This document shows, one piece after another, positions 1 to 11,740 of a stretch of DNA of 64,000 nucleotides. This DNA comes from Monilinia fructicola (taxonomy: Eukaryota; Ascomycota; Leotiomycetes; Helotiales; Sclerotiniaceae). Below the pieces are notes generated by a model that saw only the letters and a list, made by a program, of their open reading frames with translations, did not search any database and was not told the origin of the DNA. The stretch is taken from positions 2,377,001-2,441,000 of the forward strand of contig VICG01000006.1 in the NCBI GenBank assembly GCA_008692225.1. The letters are read 5' to 3'. The position numbers and the translations under genes are program-made. Position 1 is the first letter of the stretch; the number at the start of each line of letters is the position of its first letter.

Positions 1-1239
1 ATGTGCGCACGCCTCATATTAGCTGTACTGTATGAACCAGAGACCGCCATGATTGAGCTTAAAATCAACCTTATTTTCAAAGACACATTTCATTTCGAGC
101 TTTTGATTTTAAGGTATGCCGTCGTGTTTAACACCAGCTTGATCTCCCCATCTTCTCACTCCGCCATGACTGGAGTACGAGTACCAGGAAATATCGCATG
201 TGCAGTGTACTCAGCGTCTAGCCTCTGGCTCCAAAAATGGCTGCGTTCGTTTACCAGCACTGTGTATCAACACCATCACTATAATGGTTGGTGTGATAAT
301 GGTCTCGAAAGTAGCATATTTTCTGTGGCAATTGGTAAAGTCGTTGCTCGTAACCTCATAGAATGCACAGTAGGCTTCGTCATTCCGATTAGTTTCGACG
401 CAATCTGTCGTTCGTGTTGCAGCCCGGCCTGATACCAGGTAGAAATCCTAACGTTCAAGACTCACAATCACATGTAGTGACCATCTTTTTCAATTAGCCG
501 TAAGATAGACAGATACCTGATACTCACGAGTGGAATGGAGATAGGAAGCTGTGCCAACTAGAGACAATTGCAAACCTTCTAATCTCATACTTTCTTACCC
601 CTTCCACCCCCTCCACGTCGCAAGATTTGGTGCATATTGTACTTACATCACATCATCGTTGAAAATCTAGACCATGTTCTCATATATCACACGAATTGTA
701 AGTTGTAACTTGTAACAAAACAAGCCATTCACCTAAATGAGCTTTCTACATGCGTACCCACTGAGGTATATTTCCTACTGGTTCGCATCTGAAAACCGGG
801 CCGCCTGCTATGAACGTGTATCCAAACATGACGGCGAAGCCCTTCCCTCCAGTCGCGCAAAATAAGAAATTTCGTCTCCGACGCATCTTACTTCATAGTA
901 CAGTACACATCCTCCTCTTCTCACTACCGATCGAATCAAGTACAAAAATCGGAACGATCGGCTGTTCAAACCCACCCTCGTAAATCTCACCGCGACAGAG
1001 TAAATCCCAGAATAAATAAATCCCTCATACTCTATGCGCGGTAAGGACGGCATATGCACTCCGTACAGTATAAGCAATCGGTCCATCCATTATGTTTTCC
1101 CCGATAAATTTTATGGAGTCATGTTTGCTTGTCCTGGGGAGCTGAGGCATCTTCCGAAAGACTGTTTCGAGAATGGTAAAGGTCGTTAAACGAATGAATG
1201 CTCCAATTGAAAGAGTTGGATAACCTACTGTACCAGGCT

Positions 1240-1267
1240 ACATAGTACATAGTACATAGTACATACT
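1240..1267. repeat. 7-bp tandem repeat (ACATAGT)n
   Basis: ACATAGT occurs three times in tandem, followed by a variant ACATACT. It is followed at 1268-1300 by more GTACATAC/TACTGTAC sequence. At 1347-1367 there is a second 7-bp tandem (CCAGTAT twice, then CCAGTGT). Confidence 0.85.
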
Positions 1268-4200
1268 GTAGTACATACATACTGTACTGCAGACTAGTGT
1301 ATGCAAAATGGTACACATAGTCCCTGGAAAAGTCTATGACCGCTGTCCAGTATCCAGTATCCAGTGTCCATACATACATACAGTATGTCTCCACCGGAAA
1401 TCGCGGAATAAGTTTGAGGCGAACAAACGAACCTATCGATCAAGATTCGCCACGTCGTAATATTTGCATTCTTGGTATTCCTTGATGTCTGAATTATGTC
1501 AATTGATCTCCTTTGGGTAATGCACTAGAAGGATCTTGGAAGCTATAGAATATTCTTAGTGTGAACAGGGCTGATTCGTATACCTCCCGAAGTATCTCCA
1601 GAGTTTTTCTTGTTATACGACATTCCAGGTTCATACAGTATTTGATTCGGTTTGGTTTAGAACGAACAAGAGATGCATGCAGTACTGTATGAGTAGTAAT
1701 TTGGTCGATCTCTATACAGTACCGTACTCCGTATACTGCATCGTACCCTGAGCAGTCAGTCTCCAAGAACTCTTACAGTACAGTCAGTACCTGTAGGTCC
1801 GGAATTTGAGTTTCCTCTTCCCCAAGCATGAGATTCTCTTCTCCACTGAGTAAGATCATTCCGAAGCAGGACTGTACTCCGTACAGGAAGACATCTTCCT
1901 CTTCAATACTGTAACTTTCTGCAGCTCCAGTGTTCTCCACAGTTTGAGTTCTTCTTCGCCTTCCCCTTTCTTCTCTGCATGTGGTTCCCCGTCAACTTGT
2001 AAATCATCCAGGCGCTCCATATGCAACCCCGCCAATTCCTCCACTACCAAAGTTCGCGTGATATACTCCGTGTTGAGTGAACAGCGCCAATAGTAAACGG
2101 CCAAACCAGCTACCGATGAATTTGAATTTGTTCTGTGGTTGTTGCGCTATCAATTGTGGATAGATATTCTTGTAATTGCTGTAATAAGATCGAACGTCCG
2201 ACCAATGGTCGGACGTGAAAATTCTTCAAGTATCGATTTCGTGAAAAGTAAGCCTTCGATACGAGTTGCTTTGTCCACACCCGGTTCTTGGCCTCCTCTG
2301 AATGAGGGGTATGGCCACAATTCATACTCGATCTAGTATATGTCGCTAGAATTCTGTTTTGGATCGAGAAGGATTTTAGATAAGGAGGCTAATGGAATAA
2401 GGGGTTTGGTGTGGTGGAAGATAACTAAATGTTGCATTATTTCAATCAACTTTGAGTAAATTGCGCCGTTGGCGAGTGAGGTTGCGATACAAGTAATAAC
2501 ATTGTAGATCATCTGCGCGGGTAGAACTTTAGATATGGAAGCTCGTAGTGAAGATATGGTACAGCGGCATGATTAGTCGTATCTGTGATATCGAATCTTC
2601 AAGATAGTTTGACTCGATTTCTTGTTTCTGTTGGACCACTGTCCCTCCCGACGAAGTTTGCTTTGTGTTTTGATGGGAAGTAATGACATCGTGCCTTATA
2701 TATTAATCATCTGTTGAATACCATGGCAATAGTTATTCCATAGATCCTAATGACCATTGATTGTGTAAGTGAAATATCAGTAGACAACAACTAAATACAT
2801 ACCAAAAGTTTGATACCAAAAAAATAAACATGCTTCTCCAAGACTACGCAGGACAAAGCAGCAATAGCAGTGTCGTCCGTCGAGAGCCCATTTTTATATT
2901 TGTCCTTGGCCTTTTCTGGTTTTCCCCGAATGAGATACAGAATCCTTTTCACCTTGGAGTATGGAAAGATAAATCGTGCCCGCATATAATATTGCATGAA
3001 ATACTGTGCATCGCTGACCGTAGAGTGGAGGCATTCACCTGTACATAGATTCGAGGAAGAGGATTGAGACAATGGATGCACTCTCGAACTTAAATGCGTA
3101 AAATGTCTGCCTAGCAACTGATATAACCGGTCTATATATCATATCGATAGGCCAAGAAGACAGGCTGAAAGCAGCTGGAGATCCAATAAGATACTCAACA
3201 AAGACGCCATCCCGCCGATGGACATGAAATTATATAATTGACTGACTGACACGCCGCGAAAGATATCGTAGATATTGAGCTGGCTTTCGAACATCCTTTA
3301 CTTTTCCAAGTCGGTTTGCCTGGCAAATGATTCCGCAAATGATTCCCTACGAACTTTCGTGCAGTGATGTCTTTCTTGGTCCCTATGGAAGATAAATTCG
3401 TAAATGCAAGAGTTGGACTTCATTCTCTCTCGTTGTGGTGGATATATTTGCGCCAGTCGAAGGATGAGGTGAGATGGGAGGTTTGTTGCTTGACACTCGA
3501 CCATTTTCTCTCGAGGAAAGTTCTGTAACTTCACACTGAACTTTCCGAGGGTCTACCAATTCCTATATACGGAATACTTCAGCTGCAGGACCACATAGAT
3601 CCACCGCCCGAAAGATTTTCATTTTCGTATTGATTGAGGGATATAAAAATTGATTCCAGCCATTTTAGGGAAGATGAGGGATTTTCCAGAGGAGGAAGAA
3701 CAACCTCACACTTCAAGATCGACAGAACAAACTTCTTACTATCGGAGTCAAATTGGAGCAATGGAAAGCTGAGGGGAACATGTCAAGAAGGTATCAAGAT
3801 GCGAAGCATGATGTTGAAAGCATGTGATGTTTATCATGTGCTCAAATGTACAAACTTCGAAGTTACAATTTCTCACTGAGTAATAAATAAATGCCATTCA
3901 TTTTTGGAATGCGGGGAAATATGGTGTTACGGGAGCTCACGTAATCAGAAATTGTTTTGAGACTTCACTTCAACGTCAGTTCGTGGGTGGAAACTGGCTT
4001 TGAAGGATTCAAGTATCTAGATGTTCATGCTGCTGATGAGTAGAGAACGACACATGAGTCTTGCATTCTCTGTTCACGGCAGTATTTTGATGTCCACTTC
4101 AGTTCTGGACAAGTCGTAGGGTGCGTGAAGTCAGGATTTGATATATACATATAATCTAGACTTAATGTTGGACCATTGATTTAACAGATCCACCCCCATC

Positions 4201-7200
4201 ATCAATTCTTTCTGCCAGTCTCGAACAATGTCCCTCGTGGACACAGACACCGTCCACATCCCTTTCTCGTCGTTGACTCATGACCAAGACGAATACCCTC
4301 AACACCATTCTCACCCCGGCACCATCAATCACCTACCGTCTAAGCCCTCTCTCTCTGTTCCTTCTCCAAGAGAAAAGCTGAAACACTCGGCAGGTCCTTC
4401 CTCCCATAAAGATCGAGGCCGAGCAAACCTCCCGGCCGCTAGGTTCGAGTTTCTCCTGTCCTGATGTTCATATAAAATTCTATTCTAGACCCCTATATGC
4501 ATGGAGGACCGCGGCACTTCATCTCAAAGTTCTCAACATTGAAACGCGAAGTGACGCCTTACCACAAAAGCCTCTGGTCCCCTCTTTAAGCGGGCGCGGA
4601 TCGGTTTATGTTTCTGGATGAATTGGGTAACTTGTCACTCTGAGTGTAGAGACCGCGACTAAAATAGCATTGAGCTATGAACCTGTCTAAGCCGTGCAAA
4701 TTTTTATTTATATGTTCATTTCCCCCCAGATGCTGGGAAGATATAAATTCTCGTTTCAATATGTATGAGGAGGTATCGGGCCAAGCATACAAAGCCTTTT
4801 CTTGAACCATTCAGAATGATGGGGTTAAGACTTGGGAATGGCGGGGTGAAAATGAAAACCAAATCCCAGGACATATTGTGTTTTGTTGGAGTTTGACGTT
4901 GGCGTGTTTCTGGCGACCAAGATAATCTTGAATGTCTACAATGAAGACAGAAACCCAAGATCATTCCCCTGATCAATGTGTTCTTTCACCCTGGTTGTCT
5001 CGCAGAGCATTCACATCGTCTGAAGTGCCACTGCTTCGAAAGCATTGAGACACTTGTCGCGATAAGGAGGAAGCACATTCGAGCTACTGAGCAGGACGAC
5101 CTAGTTTCCGTAGATATCATTCATGAACAGTCAGTCAGTCATAGTTATCACCCAATGCTATCCTATAATCTAGAATTCCAGGTGTCAATTACGGTCGCCA
5201 ACCCATCCAACCCATCCAATCCATCCAAGACTCAATGTGAAAATTTTTCGTTTGATCTTCACGTAGAAAACGAAGGCTTCCTCAAATCAATCTCATAACT
5301 TCACACGCAACGTGAAAAATTAGATAATTGTCAATCGGAAACAAGGACCAATGACGCGGCAAGACGGCACTAGTTTGATTTGAATTGATTTCAATCCTGA
5401 ATTGTCATTCGAGAGAAGATTTGAAAGGTCAACCAGAAACGATAAACCCCTCCGGTTAGCTCTATCTGCAGCCCATCCCGTTGCCGGCCTCGGGCATTTT
5501 CGATCAAAGCGCAATTCAACCAAGTATTGTAAGGTCTCTCCCAGTAATTTAGTGCTCTACCGCACTCATTGACTCGACTCGAGTTCCTTGGCTGCAAAAT
5601 CTTTTACCCCCCCCCAGAACTTACCACGGCGGATAGTAGAAAGGGACAACGAACAACGAACAATGAACACCTGGGCAGTATGTAATCTTACAAGAATCAC
5701 GATCTTGTCCTTCAGTCGAGTACCTGTGCAAGGTGGAGGTAGGTGTTCATGTTTGAACACTCACATTGATCAGAAAAGCGTCTGGTATCCCCCGCCAAGA
5801 TTCGTGGAGTGTAGATTGGCAATTTGGCACAGGAGGGGAAATGGAAACTTGCACAACGGCTCCAAGGATTGCCCCTTCATTTTCGCCTAGCAATCGGCCT
5901 CTATGCTCGTGCACCTATCAAACCCAAAAGAAAGTGCTTACTCGACACTGGACAGCTGGGTGAAAAAGAAAAGCCATTGCTTAATCGTCATTGGAACACA
6001 ACGAGTTCCGGCATCTGTCAAGAATTTCTTTCATGCAGTAGTAAGATTAGAAACTGTTCTTCGTTGCATCGTTTGCCTCTGTCGGATTGACCGTCGCTTG
6101 TTTGTAGGCTAGAAGCTCCTCGAATTTCTGTTTTTTCTAGGCCATCGCTGCGTGGCTTGATTGGCTTGAGACGCCGAGGAATGAGATGTATGAAGGGAGT
6201 ATCAAATAATCAAATAACGCCAAAACAATTCCTGGCAGTCGAATTGGGAGCCCGTCGCAGAAACTTTGAACCAGCTCGGGGGAAGGGGTGAAAACCAGAC
6301 TTTTGCAGGCCAAGTCGGATTCAAATGTATGGAGTAAGTTGGGAAAGCTGAAAGACGAGCGGCGGCGGCCAACTTCAATGGTGCTTCACTACTGACTTCT
6401 TACATTACATACACATTCTTACATCAATCAATTTACGACCTATTATTGAATCAAGGTTTTCTCTGTCTTGTCGCTTATGTGCCTGTCAAACCCAAACCCT
6501 CGTGAATGAGGGATATAATATTTCCGAGGGACCTGGTTGCCCTCCAAGGAAGGATTCCTAGGATTCGTAGATACAGCATCCGCGACGCACCTCCTCCCAG
6601 ACCAGGGCTCTCCAACCCGATCGGATTCTGACGTATTCGCACCACCACTTGCCTTGTAAGTTGCAGCGTAATGTAATCGCTCACAGTAAAATCAAATGGG
6701 TAACTGGAATCAGAACCATATCTCTTCACGTGATCAAAAAATAGCCTCTGCAGTCGTCACTAATTTCCCGTCCGCAAATTGTCCATGGAATAGGCAAAGA
6801 GTTGCATTGCATTTGCAGCACGCTGTACAGTATCTAAATTCTGCAGGGTTCACATTCGACCGATGAGATGAGGCGAAACCAAGGCACACGAATAAGCTGC
6901 AAGTCGAAAACTCTACTACTGCATTCTCGAAGGCGAAAAGTGGTTTGCCGGGGGATTTTACGGTACAGTAGAGATGGTATCAAGGTAGCCTTACTCAGGA
7001 GATGGGAGAGCGCGGTTAACGAGCAGAAACACAACTTGGCTGGCTCAACCATGGGGTAGTTTGATACCCCAAGGGAAAAATACGGAGCTGCTGGAGTACC
7101 CCAAGGAGAAGGCCCTTTTCGAGAACGCAACTGATGAATCCTTGAATAATGTCCCAAGTTGACTTGTCCAGTTGTTTTGCCGAAGTTTATGAGGGTGGGC

Positions 7201-7215
7201 AAGATCCATTCATTT

Positions 7216-7264
7216 GAGAGACAGAGAGAGAGAGCGAGAGAGAGAGAGAGAGTGTGTGTGTGTG
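7216..7264. repeat. (GA)n-(GT)n compound microsatellite
   Basis: A run of GA dinucleotides with two interruptions (ACA, GCG) passes directly into a GT run. It lies in the gene-poor spacer and is purely low complexity. Confidence 0.9.
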
Positions 7265-8212
7265 AATGACAAAATGATATTAGTTAGCTATGCGATATCA
7301 TTGAAGCTTCGTGACCTCTGCTTGGGTGTTAAATTGGTGGTTCTGAAAGCGTTAGGAGAGATATATTTCATCATCATTATTGTATTGGCACTTAGGCTCC
7401 TAGGAGGTATACGGTATACCACGACACCACTTTCATGCAAGTCTCATATGATTAATAAGTTTCTCGTGAATCACGATATGCAATTATCTAGGAGAATTGT
7501 CCGTCTCGTTCAACTCCCTACGAAATTAGAATACAGCGAACTGCCCGAATAACTCAGGCTAAAACTTAGATCTCGTCCCAAGCATCCCAAGAACTCAATG
7601 TCTTGCAGATGATAATTACTTGTGAATCATAATCATAATAGGAAACCTGAGGTATTTTGAGTTCTGGGCGCTCAAATTGAATTGACGGCAATAATTCCGA
7701 GATTTTGGCGAGGGGACGGATTTGGATGTGACGGTACTGCTGTATTGGGAATATCGGATTGGATGTATTTGGATAATTACGTCGTTACAGCCGGCGGGAC
7801 GACAGGTACAGCATGATTACGATGGGGAATTTGAGGGAATTGAACGGTGGCTATCAGAGTATTCTTTCGGTATTTCCAATACCAGTATTCCTTACACCGA
7901 CAAAATCGGGCCCTGGATTATGAAAGCGCTTGCTGAATGGACAGGCTGACCTAAATACAAAACACTTGAAGGGATGGATGTATACATCCTCCGTTCTGCC
8001 AGAGAGTTGGGTGAGGCTGCCGATGTGCAGTGGTTAGTCGGCCTGTCGCGTCTCTTTCCATTTGCAAAAGGTATGCAAAAAGGTGGGTATGTTTTGACCG
8101 CGTTCTTCTGTTTCCGCGTTCTACTCTGTACTGAGTACTCCGTATACTCCGTACTATCATCTATCGATTCTTCTCCAGTATTTTTCGAGGGGAGAGATAC
8201 CGGTGAGAGGGC

Positions 8213-8239
8213 CAGAGAGGCAGAGAGGCAGAGAGGCAG
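8213..8239. repeat. 8-bp tandem repeat (CAGAGAGG)n
   Basis: Three full copies of CAGAGAGG and a partial fourth. About 60 bases upstream (8130-8155) two overlapping TACTCCGTA motifs occur. Confidence 0.85.
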
Positions 8240-8841
8240 ACTTCAGTCCGGTACATATCTATTTTACTCTATCGTACTCTCTCGTACATTGTCGTACTCG
8301 GACTCACTTATATTGAAAATCTAATATAGCATTGTCCAAAATAGCCATCTACAAATCCGTACCTACTACCTAGACACAGATCACTATTCACTACTATATA
8401 CATACAGTACAGTATAAATGTTAATTCAAGTCGACCTTTAAGGTACCAATTTTACAGTCAAGCTTTACCTAAACAGTTAGTTTCCATCTTCACCCAGGTT
8501 CTCCTAGCTACTCAAATGAAATCTCATGCACGATCTATTAATCCCAGTAAGCACCTCCGTACTGTCTCAATTGTATCCCACTGGAGAACTGCACGGTTCT
8601 GTAAAGATATATCTACGATTACAGGAGAGACAGAGTACATCGCAGGCCGTGGTAAACGTCATCTAGCGCAATTGCCATCGTGCCGCGATGCCGGGGAAGA
8701 TAAATCATTGGGATTATGGCAATGTAGTTTGGTACGGTGAGGGGAGATGTATGGGGAGAAGGGAAAGGGGGAATTTATGAGATGGGGATAGAAGCGAGAA
8801 ATGAAGGGGAAAAGTGAAAATGAATTGTGCTTCTGGTGAGC

Positions 8842-8856
8842 AAAAAAAAAAAAAAA
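8842..8856. repeat. Poly-A tract (15 A)
   Basis: A 15-base A homopolymer in spacer sequence. Length may be unreliable given the homopolymer indels seen elsewhere in the window. Confidence 0.8.
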
Positions 8857-9216
8857 GAACGATGTGTCGCGTGCTCGGGTAGGCGTGTGGCATAAACTCG
8901 TGGCGTTCATGGCGTTCAACCTACCCGTACATGTGTAAGATGTGGGCGTGGGATGATTTCTAGTTTGTATTCCTCTTTGGAAATCCAGTCAGACAGGTCA
9001 CAGCAGCGCGACTCCTATATGCTAGAGCTGAAGTGTCAAACAATCATTTTACTGCAATCTTTTTGCGTTTTCGAAAGACAGGTCGGTAAAGATCTCCGGT
9101 GCAAGACAAGAACACTTGGTACTTGGCCAATATAACAGAAGCACTCTGGTGAAAATGAATATCGTCTTGGCAATTGTCAATACCGAGTAATATTCAATGC
9201 CGATGAAGTAGATACT

Positions 9217-9232
9217 AGAGAGAGAGAGAGAG
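9217..9232. repeat. (AG)8 microsatellite
   Basis: Eight uninterrupted AG dinucleotides in spacer sequence. Confidence 0.85.
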
Positions 9233-11189
9233 GGCCTGAGTTGATTTTCATTGTTTATACAGTAGCTTTGGAGATGCTTTCAACCAATTCGCATGCTTTT
9301 TCGATTCCCAAGCAGGGTTTGTCCCATATGATCTAGTGCCACCTGCTATCAATGATCAATCCCACGTTGTTTTGTTTACAGTTTGAGTTCGTGAAGGATT
9401 GCAACTTACAACTTACAAGGAAGAGATGGACAGAATCCCCCAAGTCTTCTAATTATTTGACAGCGACGCTGAGGCGTTCAACCTTGAAGAAGAACAACAG
9501 CAAAGCAAAACACAATCAAAGTCATGAACTCATCTCATCGGGTACCTTGGTATTCCCTACCACCTACCACCATAGAACTTCAAAGTAGAAACCCCCTTCC
9601 CCTCTCCCCCGTTTTCAAACTTGCAAGATGCTGTCGATGGATATCTTCCCCGTACCCTGTTGCTCCTCGCCTTGCTTTACTTACGGGCACCCCGTCAAAT
9701 CTAAGTTCCAGCATTCATTTGCATCCCGCAATAGCCATTACCTACCGTATTATGCCCCATACCACTACTGCTTGTAAAATGAAGTAAACAAACCAACTTA
9801 CCCACCAACCACGCAGCTACAAATAATTATTGGAGCGTTAGAAAAGTGTGTGTGTATGGAGATAAATTGCAAATTACTATCTGCAATTTTGCAATCTTGA
9901 AGAATGTTATCCAATGAGCGCCAGGATTGATGTAATGGAATTATGTTTGGGAAATTATGAAGATCGTGAGATGGACTTCTCATTTCACTTGGCCTGTCCG
10001 TGGGAGGTACGGATGTGAGCTGGCAATTGATGAGAGATGAAAGATCTGACAACGCGTCGAGTTCATTAATCACATAACAGGTATACCATAGCTATAGAAG
10101 GAAACGTATACTCATCAAGCGCTTTCCCAAGGCATACCGGAATTTGCCAATTTCAGCGATTGTGGAGGAAAAGAGGTGAAAAAGAAAGAGCAACAGAAAA
10201 AGAAAAAGAAATACTCAATACGTTGTCCCATGCTAGATTCGAAACGCTTGAGTAGACACGGCAATTGAAGGAGGTTGGGAAGGAATACAGTAGAGCAGGT
10301 ACGGAGGTGAAACAGAACGTAGGGCATATGTGCATGTCTCTCTTTCCCAGCTTTCAAGCTGGAGCTCCTATCATTCATTACGAACAGTGCGCTATCAGCT
10401 TAGAGCCATCAGGTTGTAATGACCAGTAAATGCAGTCCTATACACCTTCTTTCCTTCTAAATCTTCTACGATACGATCTTGCATAATGTAAATGCAATGA
10501 TTGTCATGATGCATTAGGATCTTGCAGTAGTAGTGATAGGTAGTGACCAAAATCTCAAAAGTATCTTATATTTCTCCGCACCTAGAGTGCACCGGATTAT
10601 TTCCCCCTTCACCACATGGCTACGGTGTTCACAGCTACTGTACTGTAGGCGGGACCAGCACTCCGTCCGTCGTGAGGCTGTTGGCACACGCAATTGCTCC
10701 TGCCAGATCGCATTCACGACGGACGCTGTGTGCCTGGCATATTCACTGATTCATGATTGTACTCATGTTCTGGTCATCGCTACTCGCAATCTAGCGTACT
10801 GATTGGCCAATGGATAGCTTCCTATCTGATAATGGAGAGTCGTCATTCGCTGAGCCGACCAAGCTTCCGACTCACCGATACGTTTCCTGGGACCACCTCG
10901 AGCTAATGGCCATAGGTGCGAATTGAATGGGATCTAAACCTGAACGGGAGGTGAGAATGGGCGGCGAGTGCGTGAAGAAGAGATATCGGAGGGCAACGGT
11001 GAAGAGGAAGACAGATAATGCTACTTTGTCCAGATTAGTTCATGTCACCTCGATAGCTGGAGACTGGATAACTCGGCTTTCTCTGCTAGGGACATGATTA
11101 TTGAAGGAATGGCAAAGGCTAATCGGTCAAGGATTGCTGTCGGATATTGGAGGCGCCCTTACCCGATCGGGTGCTATAGTCGAGCGCTA

Positions 11190-11203
11190 AGCCGGGTCCG
11201 GCT
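11190..11203. promoter_or_regulatory. AGCCGG-GT-CCGGCT inverted repeat upstream of the H+-ATPase
   Basis: Two perfect 6-base arms separated by two bases, about 550 bases upstream of the H+-ATPase start. CGG/CCG inverted triplets are the usual recognition form of Zn2Cys6 regulators, so a transcription-factor site is a reasonable guess. The sequence alone does not show binding, and the short length makes chance possible. Confidence 0.3.
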
Positions 11204-11620
11204 AAGATCTCGCTTTTAAGCGGGGCTTCTGGAAATCATTTGAAAATCCCTCACCAAAATCCAGCGCAAACCGCCACTAACTGCTTTGGCACTAAGCAAG
11301 CACCATCCACTTCTCTATCACTACGGTGACCTTCCCAACTCAAACCGATCGCAAAGTTTCCCAGGCCCGTTGCTGCTTTCTGCCCCAGACCCTCGCCAGA
11401 CCCTCGCCAGACCAGACTCGCTTTTAGCTCAAGCGGACCCATGAATCAAGTTCCAGGACCCCCCGGTCGATTCTTTGGGCAATTCACAAGTCATGCCGTC
11501 AAAATTGTCAGTGTCCACTGTCCGAGGATGACGCCGAAGGGTGAAGAAGAAAAATCCAAAAAACCACCCTTACCCGATCTTGCTGGAGACTAGGATAGTT
11601 GATCACACTTAGTCTCCCAG

Positions 11621-11630
11621 ATATATAATC
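11621..11630 (+). promoter_or_regulatory. TATA-like box of the H+-ATPase gene
   Basis: ATATATAATC lies about 115 bases before the start codon and is followed by a strongly CT-rich leader (11631-11740), a pattern common in highly expressed fungal genes. Confidence 0.5.
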
Positions 11631-11740
11631 CTCTGGTGTCCTCCCTCTTCGATTCCCTTTTCTTTTCAGTCTACTCGGTTTGCCTTTGTCACGGTGGGAA
11701 TTTAATAATAATCTTTCCTTTATCCTACCACACAATCGCA

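Larger units (their letters stand above)
1..11189. other. Gene-poor spacer, no recognisable gene
   Basis: I find no conserved domain, no convincing spliced gene and no tRNA on either strand in this stretch. The longest open frames (143 codons from the left edge on +, about 122 codons at 6834-7202 on -, 116 codons at 7974-8324) lack family resemblance. A 78-codon ORF at 4228-4464 (+) begins in a pyrimidine-rich leader context and could be a first exon, but nothing supports a downstream exon. The stretch is rich in GTAC-containing short palindromes, TACTCCGTA-like motifs and microsatellites, listed separately. A gene made only of very small exons, or a non-coding RNA, could be missed. Confidence 0.5.

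Noticed and set aside
1..432. 143-codon open frame at the left edge (+)
   Set aside because: No recognisable motif and unremarkable composition; no splice or promoter support. It may be chance.
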